Below, piece after piece: positions 1 to 8,100 of a stretch of DNA of 12,848 nt; within the stretch, counting starts at the first letter, position 1; the number at the start of each line of letters is the position of its first letter. The DNA is taken from positions 61,880-74,727 of the forward strand of contig WELB01000197.1 of assembly GCA_009602725.1 (NCBI GenBank). Reading direction: 5' to 3'. A program made the position numbers and the translations under genes. The notes under the pieces were generated by a model that worked only from the letters and a program-made list of their open reading frames with translations, was not told the DNA's origin and did no database searches. Source of the DNA: Spirogloea muscicola. Lineage: Eukaryota > Streptophyta > Zygnematophyceae > Spirogloeales > Spirogloeaceae.

Positions 1-400
1 GTGGGCCTCCGCCAGGTTGTACACCCACAATGTCCAGGGTGCGACGGTGATGGCCTCCCTGGGAATCCGTGGTGATGGGCATTACATTGCTCACTTCAAC
101 GATGGCGCGGTAGCCGGCGTCGCGCATCAAGCCCGCCAGGGCGTCCCCTAGGAGATTGTGGACGCCCACCACCTCAGGGCCTGTGGGACACCGCAGCATG
201 TGGGTGGCTAGGTCTCCGCCCTCCGTACGGAAGCCACACTCACACTGAGTTACTCCAATCAGGCAGGTCGGGGGCAGGCCCAGGAACAGCTGGAGAAGCG
301 TCCGGAATGCTTCAGGGCTGATTTTGAAAGCGTTGTGGAGCGTGTGTGGTGAGCCAATCCGTTGCCCCAGGCGTTGCGAGCGATGTGAGACGTGCCAAGA
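1..400 (-). pseudogene. Non-LTR retrotransposon C-terminal fragment (zinc-knuckle region), runs off the left edge
   Basis: Read on the minus strand, one frame stays open from about 400 to the window edge. It encodes a typical region downstream of a reverse transcriptase. In order it shows RLGQRIGSPHTL, then a Cys/His cluster with spacing C-x-C-x11-H-x3-C (CECGF...HMLRC), then VHNLLGDALAGLMRDAGYRA, then RRTLDIVGVQP. This order (metal-binding knuckle, DAGY-like helix, RR-x-LDIV strand) is usual in the C-terminal part of LINE-type polyproteins of algae. No catalytic RT motif lies in the window. Positions 1-117 are an inverted copy of 1724-1845. The frame has no obvious start, so it is a fragment; whether it is intact to the left cannot be seen. 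The class assignment is inference. Confidence 0.7.
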
Positions 401-412
401 GGTTGAGAAGAG

Positions 413-445
413 GGGCTGGCAAAGCCAACCCAAAAAGAATGGACA
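413..445 (-). repeat. Stem-loop repeat, copy A
   Basis: On the minus strand this reads TGTCCATTCTTTTT followed by a 7-bp stem (GGGTTGG / CCAGCCC) around the loop CTTTG. The one change against the other copies (C to T in the left arm) keeps pairing as a G-U wobble. It lies at the junction between the minus-strand fragment (1-400) and the plus-strand fragment that follows. Confidence 0.75.
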
Positions 446-461
446 ATGTATTCAGCGATGG

Positions 462-917
462 ATGGAGGGGCCACGTCTTCTCCTGGACGTGGTGACCACC
501 GACGCCTTCGACCGCTCCCACCCAGTCCAGTGTGCCACCCAGGCTGGGTATGCGGTCGAAGGCGCCGCTCGCGCAAAGGTGACCAAGTACGCCGACCATC
601 CGCCAGCCGACGCGTTCTGCCCTCTGGCTATCGACACCCATGGGGCGTTGGGTGCTCGGTGGCTCGAACTGCTCCACCAACTTGCTCGTCACGCCGTTGC
701 CCGCCGCTTCCATGGGGAGCCGGTGGACTTCCCCGCCGCCGGGTCGTTGGCCCAGGTGTATCGCATGCGCCTGGCCGTCTCGCTGCAGAGGTCCATGGCC
801 CGCGCGCTGCACCTGCGTGCTGGCCGAGCCCTTGCTGCTGCCTCTGGCTCTGGCCAGGGGACATACTTCCAGGAGCATAGCCTCTCCGACCTGCGCCTGC
901 TTAGCAGGGGTTACTGA
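462..917 (+). pseudogene. Non-LTR retrotransposon C-terminal fragment, nuclease-like end of the RT polyprotein
   Basis: The frame ending at TGA 915-917 carries a recognisable C-terminal region. In order it has LLLDVVTTDAFDRSHPVQC, then AGYAVEGAARAKVTKYADH, then FCPLAIDTHGALG, then YRMRLAVSLQRSMARALHLR, and it ends LSDLRLLSRGY. The sequence D-V-V-x-T-D, then a Gly/Ala-rich helix with K-x-x-K-Y, then PLAIDTxG recalls the PD-(D/E)xK-like fold at the end of some LINE polyproteins; this is inference from the pattern. The RT itself is absent, and the open frame upstream (from 324) runs into the stem-loop repeat, so this is a 5'-truncated copy. Its last 75 bases are nearly repeated at 12774-12848 on the other strand. 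Confidence 0.72.
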
Positions 918-1013
918 GTGGTTAGTAGCTGCTTTGTTTTTTCTTGTGTGCTTGTCATTTCTGCTGCTTCGCCTTAGGGCTTCGCCTGGCTTCCCCCCCC
1001 TCTTCTTGTACTC

Positions 1014-1047
1014 TGTTCATTCTTTTTTGGGCTGGCTGTTCCAGCCC
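1014..1047 (+). repeat. Stem-loop repeat, copy B
   Basis: TGTTCATTCTTTTTT is followed by a perfect 7-bp stem (GGGCTGG / CCAGCCC) with loop CTGTT. It starts 97 bases after the stop codon of the upstream retroelement fragment and is followed by a block shared with copy F. Confidence 0.85.
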
Positions 1048-1116
1048 ATATTCTCAATGGGCGAGCCCGCTCTCTTGTGTAAGAAGAAGTGGCACTCCCA
1101 ATGGGTGCAAAGCCTG

Positions 1117-1146
1117 TGAAAAGCCAGCCCGAAAAGAACTGGCAAA
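1117..1146 (-). repeat. Stem-loop repeat, copy C (degenerate)
   Basis: On the plus strand AAAAGCCAGCCCGAAAAGAACT keeps the right part of the consensus (CCAGCCC plus A-rich tail), but the pairing arm has decayed. It is oriented opposite to copy B, about 70 bases away. Confidence 0.5.
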
Positions 1147-1274
1147 AGAGAAGAGAGCGAGAGAGAGAGCGAGATGGAGAAAGTGCTCGCCGTTGAGAGT
1201 GGAGCATATGAGAGAGAGCAAGTCTCTTCCAGCAGATGACGATGGCTGTGCTTGGCCAGCCCCGAAGGATCATC

Positions 1275-1468
1275 CACGACGGGATGCCGCTGTTTCGTTA
1301 GCCCAGGTCTTCCGCATGCGCCTGGCGGTATCGTCCCAACGATCCCTTGCCCACGCCGTTCACACGCGAGCGGCACGTGCTCTGGCCGCCGCCTCTGGGT
1401 GTCGGCGGAGTGCCTCCTTCCCCGCAACGAGCTACTCCGACCTGACATTGCTCGCTCGAGTGTACTGA
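1275..1468 (+). pseudogene. Second retroelement C-terminal fragment
   Basis: The frame ending at TGA 1466-1468 repeats the last part of the first plus-strand fragment. SLAQVFRMRLAVSSQRSLAH corresponds to SLAQVYRMRLAVSLQRSMAR, and the end SYSDLTLLARVY corresponds to LSDLRLLSRGY. Only about 60 residues are recognisable. Upstream of 1275 the frame has no similarity I can see, so the copy is strongly 5'-truncated. Divergence from the first copy is larger than that between the first copy and the one at 12774-12848, which suggests an older insertion. Confidence 0.65.
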
Positions 1469-1544
1469 GCTTCCCTGGTGCGCTGTCGTGTCGTGTCTGG
1501 TAGTGTAGTCCATCACCGGCACCTCTTTCTTTGGCTTTGGACAT

Positions 1545-1577
1545 TGTCCATTCTTTTCAGGCTGGCTTTGCCAGCCC
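1545..1577 (+). repeat. Stem-loop repeat, copy D
   Basis: TGTCCATTCTTTTCA is followed by GGCTGG / CCAGCC pairing around CTTTG. It begins 77 bases after the stop of the second fragment, the same arrangement as copy B. It is closest in sequence to copy A. Confidence 0.82.
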
Positions 1578-1679
1578 TCTTCTCTGTCCGCGCTTTCTCT
1601 GTGGCCGAGCACTTCTTTGTCTTCTTGATGCCTGGCGACTCTTATCATTCCTTTCATCTGTTAACAATCCTCATATCTG

Positions 1680-1733
1680 AGCTGGCCAATCACAGCCACC
1701 GCTCACTACTCCAAGCGTCCTTCCTTGATGTGT
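1680..1733 (+). repeat. Dispersed repeat, left copy (partner near 12160)
   Basis: GCTGGCCAATCACAGCCACC and the following bases up to TTGATG resemble 12160-12209, which has GCTAGCGAATCGCAGCCATC and a matching tail. The two are in the same orientation. Roughly three quarters of positions agree by eye. Function unknown. Confidence 0.5.
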
Positions 1734-2345
1734 GACGCCGGCTACCGTGCCTAGTGTGGAAGTAAACCACATCAATGCCCTTCACCACGGCGCTCAGGGA
1801 CGCGCCATCACCTTCGCACCCTAGACATTGTGGCAGTACAATCTCGCGAAGATCCACGAGCCTTCGGTCGATGTGGCTGTGACGGAGGCGTGCAAGAGTC
1901 CAGCATCGACCCGCCTTGCTGGCCACGCAGTGGGAAGTGCATTGCAGAGCAAGTGCAGCACTACTCTGACTTATCCCCTAGCGACTTCCTCCTACCAGCC
2001 GCAATCGACACATTTGGTCCTCGTTTCCGCACCCTGCTTGAAAACATACAAGTCTTAGATGTGCGCGATGTGAGGATGCTTCCAGCCGAGATGGGCATGC
2101 GGGCAGCCTATCCGTGTAAAGCACACAAAGACTCGGGTGGCCACGAAACACTCAGTAACCCCTGCTATTTTGAGCAGCCGCCGTGTCGTTTTTGCGACGT
2201 CGTGTGTGACTTGCAGCGAGCTCAGGCTCATGCCTTGCAACCGAATTGTGGTCGATCCTTAGCCGGTGGCACAAGGGCTTGCCAACTGCTGTCTGGTATT
2301 TGGGCATCGCTTAGCAGTCTTCACGTGCTAGTTCGTGGTTACTGA
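1724..2345 (+). pseudogene. Third retroelement C-terminal fragment, frameshifted and with stop codons
   Basis: The start (LMCDAGYRA then a stop) and the segment to 1845 are an inverted, diverged copy of 117-1. A second frame then carries EPSVDVAVTEACKSPAS and TRLAGHAVGSA. A third carries EQVQHYSDLSPSDF, LLPAAIDTFGP and, near the end, CDLQRAQAHALQ and HVLVRGY before the TGA at about 2343. Together these follow the same domain order as the other fragments (DAGY, LDIV, DVxVTE, AGHAV, PAAIDTFG, LQRAxAHAL). At least one frame change near 1930 and an in-frame stop show that it is dead. Confidence 0.72.
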
Positions 2346-2426
2346 GCTGGTCAGCTTAGCAGCAGTGATGCCTGTTAATGTGCTTGTCTTAGTACATGGC
2401 CACAACTCACTCAGGCGGTACAAACT

Positions 2427-2448
2427 CCCCCCCCCCCCTCCCCCCCCC
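2427..2448 (+). repeat. Interrupted poly-C tract
   Basis: Twelve C, one T, then nine C. It could form a G-rich quadruplex-type structure on the minus strand, and its length is prone to sequencing error. Confidence 0.9.
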
Positions 2449-2489
2449 ACCACATTCTCCTCGGAGAAATTGGCAATCTAGGCTATGCA

Positions 2490-2705
2490 AGAAGCGCAGA
2501 TGTGCTTCCGGCCAAGATGGGCTTGCCAGCTGCATATCTGTTGTTCTTGCGCCGTCCTCTGCCCGCCTGTTTGCAGCGTGCTCAGGCTCATGCTTTGCAC
2601 CGAAAAGGGCAACGGCTCCAGTTGGTGGCAGAAGGGCTTCGAATCTGCCATCCGGTATTTAGGCACCGATTAGCGACCTCTATGTGCTGACCCGTGGTCA
2701 CCGAG
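2490..2705 (+). pseudogene. Fourth retroelement C-terminal fragment
   Basis: This is a diverged direct repeat of about 2074-2345. MLPAKMGLPAAYLL corresponds to MLPAEMGMRAAYPC, and LQRAQAHALHRKGQRLQLV corresponds to LQRAQAHALQ. At the DNA level GCTCAGGCTCATGC is shared exactly at both places, and the end (GACCCGTGGTCACCGAGCGG) matches the region around the third fragment's stop. The frame is broken by a TGA before the expected C-terminus. Confidence 0.62.
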
Positions 2706-2727
2706 CGGGTCACAATTGTAGTAGGTA

Positions 2728-2785
2728 ATGTACGTCATCAGTTGTGCTTGCTGTTGTACTTGGCCACTTTGGCCTTCCAATATTT
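2728..2785 (+). repeat. Dispersed repeat, left copy (inverted partner 12231-12288)
   Basis: Its reverse complement aligns with 12231-12288. The longest shared run is GGCCAAGTACAA, flanked by GAAGGCC and TGACGTA. It follows the fourth fragment's end, so it may be part of a 3' untranslated region of this element family. Confidence 0.65.
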
Positions 2786-3093
2786 AATACGCAACTTCCC
2801 TCCCCAGCCATGCATGCCGGCGGCGGCGGCGGCGGAAGAGAGGCGTGTAGACGTAAACATATATATGACCGTCCGGTTCAACCTCTTTCTTCAAGGGGAG
2901 GAGCTATAAATACAAGGAATCAACTGTTGTGCCGCTGCAACACCTCTCTTATAGCTCGCGTGGGACTCCACCATAACAACGACGACAACTTGTACAGGAG
3001 GAGGAGTCGTCGGGTGAAGCTTGAAGATCAACCACAGAAAACCCAGCAAAGCCAGACCTGCTGCAAGGAAGAAGAGTGCCGCTGCTGCTATCA
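2786..3093 (+). other. Region upstream of the OBAP gene
   Basis: I see no convincing gene. It holds a (CGG)6 run at 2817-2835 and a TATA box at 2905-2912. Frames here are short and lack recognisable similarity. The part after the TATA box probably contains the transcription start and 5' untranslated region of the gene that begins at 3268 or 3327. Confidence 0.5.
2905..2912 (+). promoter_or_regulatory. Probable TATA box of the OBAP gene
   Basis: TATAAATA, preceded by a purine stretch (GGGGAGGAGC). Transcription would start near 2940, giving a 5' untranslated region of about 330-390 bases. The match is good, but the link to the gene is inference. Confidence 0.45.
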
Positions 3094-3166
3094 AAGAGCG
3101 GCTGTGAAAGCCAGATGCATGCAGAGGGTGTTCATGACTGTGTTAGCGGAGCCACAGGCTGGGCAG
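3094..3166 (+). repeat. Roughly 75-bp dispersed repeat, copy 1 (upstream of OBAP)
   Basis: This aligns in the same orientation with 11971-12044. Shared runs include AAAGAGCGGCTGT, AGAGGGTGTTCATGACTGT and CCACAGGCT; differences include two small indels. It ends about 100 bases before the first candidate start codon of the OBAP gene. Confidence 0.85.
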
Positions 3167-3267
3167 ACTGGGCGCTCTCAGCGGCCCCGAGAGGCAGCAG
3201 GAAGCCAGATGAGCTTGCCGCAACGACAAAACGAGGAGCTACAGTGGCGCTAAGGCGGCGGGCGGCC

Positions 3268-4880
3268 ATGCACATGCGCGGGCCACGGGGACGACGAGGA
3301 CGCCCTCCCAGCCACCCGGCCCCGCCATGGCCATGCACGGGCCCCGGCCGCCCCCAGCGGCCTGCAGCCCGCCGCGCCAGCCCGNCGAGGGCCGCCGCGC
3401 CGCCGCCGGTGCCCGGGGAGCCCAAGACCGTCGCCGAGTCCCTGGTGGAGGCCAGCGCGCGCCTGCTCCAGACCCGCGCGCCGCTCTCCTCCGTCGCCAC
3501 GCACATGATCTCGTAAGCCCATGATCTCGTACGGCCATGGTCTCCTAACGTTGACAGAGTACCCTCGAATGGGCAGCTGAGGTTCAGCACGATGAGACTG
3601 TCACGTCGACCACCACATGTGAGCTGCAGCGCAGCCTGCAGGAGCTGGCTCGGAGCTGGTGACGCCGGCAGTCGACGGCCCGGCGAGCGCAGTGTCTGGG
3701 TCACTCTTGTGGCCTGCATGCTTGGGATGTAGACCCACCACAGCCGAGCGGCGGCGCTGCCTGGGCTGTGAGCAGCAAGCTGACTACTAAACATCAACTG
3801 CTCGCCTCGTTAGCTTCTTAGTCTCTTCTGCATGACTTGACGTTCGATCTTCAAGGCCAGAAGCATTTGCTGTGTGGGCAGACGACTTCATGCACAGCCG
3901 ACTGTTGATCTCCATGCAGGATCCACTTCCATGCGCACGACCTGTCGAAGCAAGTGGAGCACCACATGTTCTGTGCGCATCTCAACGAGGACGTCAGCCA
4001 GTGCTTGCTGTACGACTCCAACTCGTCATCCGCTCGCCTCGTTGGCATGGAGTACGCGGTCAGTGATAAGCTTTTCAAGGATTTCCCGCCGGAGGAGAAG
4101 AAGCTCTGGCACTCCCACATATACGAGGTCAAGGCCGGCATTGCATTTCTGCCCGGCGTTCCCACCACGGTCGAGCTCAAAGAGCTCGACCGCTATGCCA
4201 AGACATATGGTCAGTCACTCTCGATCACATGCTGCAATGCTGAGAGCCATAAAAGCCTCACCCAGAAGCATACCCGTGCGCAGCATGACTGGTTTAAGTT
4301 CTGCAGTGAGTGGTCATGTGCTTTCCACGAGCATTTCATGTGGGCAAGGCAGGCAACTGCTGCTTCTGTTGTTGACTTGGTCACATGGTCACTCGGAGTC
4401 GCAGGCAAGGGTTGGCAACTTTGGCAGTTTGATGAAGGGGACCCACTGCCCGTAGGCGTGCCAGATCTCCTTATGGCATTCACGCACGACGGCCAGCTGC
4501 TACCAGAAGTCCGTAAAGGTAAGTGTACTGCGAGCAACATGCGACTTGTGAATCCTGAAAACTTCAGTGCACGCACCTGGCATTCCTCTTGTGCATGCAC
4601 CTTCCGGCCAAATTACTAGCCATATGCTGTCAGCACGATTTATAAGCCACTGTCAAATTGTTTCATGTATGCCGCTCTGCTGTATCGATCAATGTGTATT
4701 AGTATGATTGCAGCATATGAAAATAAGCACAACATCTCTGTGGAAGGCTTGAAGAAAGCCCGAGGGCACATAGAGGGGCCCTCTGGAGGTGTGGATCCCC
4801 TAGCAAACTCTTGGGAGACAGGCAAAAGCATCAAGGTGGAGCTGAAAGAAGTAAGCCTGCAGGCCAAGCATCTTACATAG
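3268..4880 (+). CDS. OBAP: Oil body-associated protein (OBAP, DUF1264 family), four exons
   Basis: The exons are 3268-3512, 3920-4209, 4405-4518 and 4714-4880 (stop TAG); all introns are GT-AG and phases agree. The product is about 271 residues. OBAP proteins associate with lipid droplets in plants; their biochemical activity is unsettled. Diagnostic stretches are GEPKTVAESLVEASARLLQT, HFHAHDLSKQVEHHMFCAHL, QCLLYDSNSSSARLVGMEY, KKLWHSHIYEVKAG (WHSH about residues 145-148), QLWQFDEGDPLPVGVP, and near the end DPLANSWETGK. No signal peptide or membrane span is evident. The first exon is GC- and Pro/Arg/Ala-rich. Its start is uncertain: ATG 3268 is in frame as written, whereas ATG 3327 has a better context (GCCATGG) but is in frame only if the N at 3385 is not a real base (product then about 251 residues). 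It is convergent with the MCTP gene. Family assignment is firm; N-terminus is not. Confidence 0.93.
3385..3385 (+). other. OBAP: Ambiguous base N inside OBAP exon 1
   Basis: This is the only N in the window, and it lies in a very GC-rich stretch (CAGCCCGNCGAGG). Whether it stands for one base or for none decides which upstream ATG is in frame with the OBAP reading frame. Confidence 0.95.
3504..3550 (+). repeat. 16-bp tandem repeat across the OBAP exon 1 splice donor
   Basis: There are three units starting at 3504, 3520 and 3536: CATGATCTCGTAAGCC, CATGATCTCGTACGGC, and a diverged third beginning CATGGTCTCCTAACG. The first unit contains the donor (TC|GTAAGC) that keeps the OBAP frame. The second repeats a weaker donor (GTACGG) 16 bases later. 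Confidence 0.85.
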
Positions 4881-5181
4881 TACAATAGCTGTATCAGCAA
4901 TAGCGTCTGGGCTGCATGTCTGTACTTCAAGGGCTACACATGTGGATGTTGGCTGATGTCCATTCAGCTAAAGCTGCTGGCAGCAAGACCCTGGTGGCTC
5001 TTCCACCTTGTCAGTACTGCTCTTTCAGTTTCAGTATTGTACAGCTACAACCCAAGCTTCACTTGCATCTCACACTTGCATTTTTCCCAAGAGGCTAAGC
5101 TAAAGTTCATGTGTATAAGGACCATCGGGGAGTCTAGACATCCTAAGAGGAATTTGACATTCCTATATACAAGGGCACCTC
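4881..5181. other. Gap between convergent genes
   Basis: This is 301 bases between the OBAP stop and the MCTP stop; it must contain both 3' untranslated regions and both poly(A) sites. I see no TGTAA element, the usual chlorophyte poly(A) signal, on either strand within it. The closest is TGTATAAGG at about 5110 on the plus strand. No gene is evident. Confidence 0.6.
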
Positions 5182-8100
5182 TTAGAGCATAATGTCAGCA
5201 AGATCTGGCAGCCGCGTAAGAAAGTTGACAGGTTTGGCAGGAAGCGGATCCCTCAAGCGGGGATGACGAAGTACATAGAAGCCAGCCAGAAGGGCTATAT
5301 GGGTCAGCGGCACCAAGAGCACCACGACAGATGCCACCAAGCAAAAGATTGTGAATACAAAAGTAGCCCTTGAATGCGCACTGCGAAAGCCATCAGCAAC
5401 TGGAGCTTATAACCAAATTGATCATGCATGCCAAATTGGGGCTATTACTATTCTTACTTTTCGAAACTTTAGGGTTATTGTAATCTGCTGTTTATGATTG
5501 TCCGTACTCAAAGTAGAGCATAATCTGTACCTTGGGTCCTTCCAGCTGAGCAGCGCCTGAACACGCTCTCCATAGGAAGCAATGAGCCCCATGAAAGCTT
5601 GCACCATGCTGGCAATCCGCTTCAACCGATCATACCTCCCCTTCAAGATCTGCATTACCAGAATAGTCCCCAGCAACTCATGTGCCATAGTACAGGGACA
5701 AGTGACAAAGGGTCTGGCAGTCAAAGGATCTGGCAGTCAAGAAGCACAGACAGTACTTGAATAGGACTTAGATTCTACAGTAGGAGCATGATGGGTCTGC
5801 CTGCTATGTGCAGACCTTGTAATACTTGACAGGATTGGTGAGGACGGAGGCCTCGGTTGTCTTTTGCTGGGCTGTTGGGGCTTCGTCAATCTCTTCCTCC
5901 GCTTCGTCCGGGTCCTCCATCTCCTCACCCTGAAAAGCGCCAGCTCAGTCAGCTCTTGCCACTGGGGCACCGTGTGATCCTGCAAAGCTTGGCCAGCTTG
6001 CGGGAAAAGCTGCCTAAGGTAGGGGCAGCTTCTCCTATAGCCTTGCCATCCTTTTGCAGCACAGCCAGTCTCCTGCAGATCCCCAACACCATGAGGTGCC
6101 AGGAACAAGAGTTGCTGCTACTGTCCTCTTCGCCTTGTCACATGAGAAGCCCGCCGGGACAGGACTGCAAGTGAGGAGAGGCTCCTCACCTGAGAAAGCT
6201 TGGCATCCATGACTGCTGGCTGTTTTGACCGCTTGTGGAAGTTTTGAATACCCCGTGCAAAAAGTGTCACAAAGATGAAGGCCAATGAGGGCGCTGGGTG
6301 GTAGACTAGAAATGCATATGCCAGATGCACAAGAACTGTGATCCATGGAGGCTCCCAATCTCTGACTTTCTTGAATCGCTGCATTGCCCAGATAAGGCCT
6401 CCCAGCACAGCCTGCCAGGATTGCAAAGTCGGATGATGACAACTAGGAGCACTGCAAGTACCAATAGGCAGCTGACACATCTGTGCACTGTTTTGCAGCA
6501 TGTGATTTCAACAGTCTGATGATTTCCAATCAATACATGAAGTTTCATGCACCTTAATCCGGTAGAGATTGGCCTTTGAGCGCCTCATTGAGAATACATT
6601 CTCATCAGTATCCAGCATGAAGTGAGTGACTTCTGGCCAGAAAGGTGGGTCTGCCTCTACCAGCTTCTGCACCACCAGCTCTGCAGCTGCAAGTCGCAGC
6701 CTTTCTGCATGCTCCTGTGGATCCGAAAAAGCTGATAACCTCTTAACCACCTTGCAAATGTAAGAGGTGAAAGAAAAACATAGGAACGGATTTTTGATAA
6801 CAGGCAACTGACCCGGCCAGCGCCAATCGGATCTGTGTAGTGCATAGCTGGAAGTGGTGGCGTCACGTAGAGCTTGGCCATGGTAAGCAATGATGCTGTA
6901 GGAGAAAATCGCACTGTGAGCTCCAGCTCGCCCATCTCCTTCACACCGCTCTTAGTGAGCATGAACAAGGGGTACACATTCCGGTAGATCTTCCCATCTT
7001 CCAAAGTGCTCAGGCGGATGCGCACCTTGCCCACGGCCATGTCCTTAGCGGCAGAAACAGTAGTCTTGGAGTGCCTGTTCATCAGACAGACAGGAAGGTC
7101 TCAGGAGGACTGAAGCCCTCTGCATGCGACAGATTCCGTACACAATGCGAGCACTGCAGTCTAATCTGATTGCTATTCATACACCCAGCAGCCAGCCAAG
7201 ACTACCAAGCAAGAGCAGTGCTGCACCGTCAAGCTCGCATACACTTGGTGCTGTGTGAGTATTCGGCAGGAGTACCGGTTGTCAAACACGCCAACTGTGA
7301 GGACAGTGCTGAGCTCGTACACATCCCAGGTGTGCTGCTCGTGCCACTGGGGATTCAGGTCATTGGACACTGTCCGGGTCCTCATCCAAACAGATCCATA
7401 CTTTGCAATACAGTAGGCATCAGCTGTGCCTCCTCTGCCGCTGGGGCCAAAGGACTTCAATGATGTCAGCCCCCGAGCACCGTTGATCCCCAGCTCCACC
7501 GTGCCAATTGGCTCCCTCCACAGCTGGAAAGCCACTGCAGTCTATGAGTGCACTGCTGGAAGAAAATCATTGCAGCGTATGAGTCAAATCTTTACATCTT
7601 TTGACTTCCCGTATACACCTGCGCTAGTGCAGTACGATCCAAGCATTACAACCAGGGCTAGAGGTACGGCTGCGCCGAGAGGGCCCTACTTGCTCGGCAG
7701 TAGGAAGTGTGTTGCTCAAGTGACTACGAGACTCGTCAATGACGTGGTAACCTCCCTCCAGGCACACCCGTAACCGGACACGGCCCCCGACTGCCTTCTT
7801 CTTGTCGCCTTTGCCAAGTTGGTACCACCTGATAGCCATCCATATGCGTGTCAGCTCACGACGAGAGCATACACTCAGCAACCAAAGAGTCAACAACTAT
7901 GTCACATATATGGTGCTGGTGTCGTAGAAAGGGTATCTTTGGGCAGGTGCAAATAATGCTCATGACTTGAGATTCCATCACACATATGCTATTTGCTCTC
8001 GAGAATTGACCTTGAGCTCACATGGTGGCTGTGGGTTCTTCTTTCCACACTGGACAGGCGAATCAACACATGGCCTAAAAAGTCCTCCTGCAGGTGTCAC

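Larger units (their letters stand above)
918..1274 (+). other. 3'UTR-like tract of the retroelement copy and A/G-rich spacer
   Basis: No gene is seen here. Positions 918-1075 follow the fragment's stop and match, on the opposite strand, the tract that follows the stop at 12774. The shared pieces are GTAGCTGCTTTG-like, TACTCTGTTCATTC, the stem-loop, and CAATGGGCGAGC. This is therefore probably the 3' untranslated part of the same element. A purine-rich stretch of GAGA type lies at about 1150-1185. Open frames across this tract are unlikely to be real. Confidence 0.6.

Noticed and set aside
2427-2448. Poly-C tract as a functional quadruplex switch
   Set aside because: It lies between dead retroelement fragments with no gene next to it, and homopolymers of this type are common in such debris.
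2744-3253. 169-codon plus-strand frame after the fourth retroelement fragment
   Set aside because: It crosses a repeat, the TATA box and the 75-bp repeat, and has low-complexity Gly and Arg/Gln runs with no similarity. It is probably upstream region.
3132-3797. 221-codon open frame on the minus strand
   Set aside because: Antisense to OBAP exon 1 and its intron, in GC-rich sequence. The plus-strand reading matches a known family and splices in frame.
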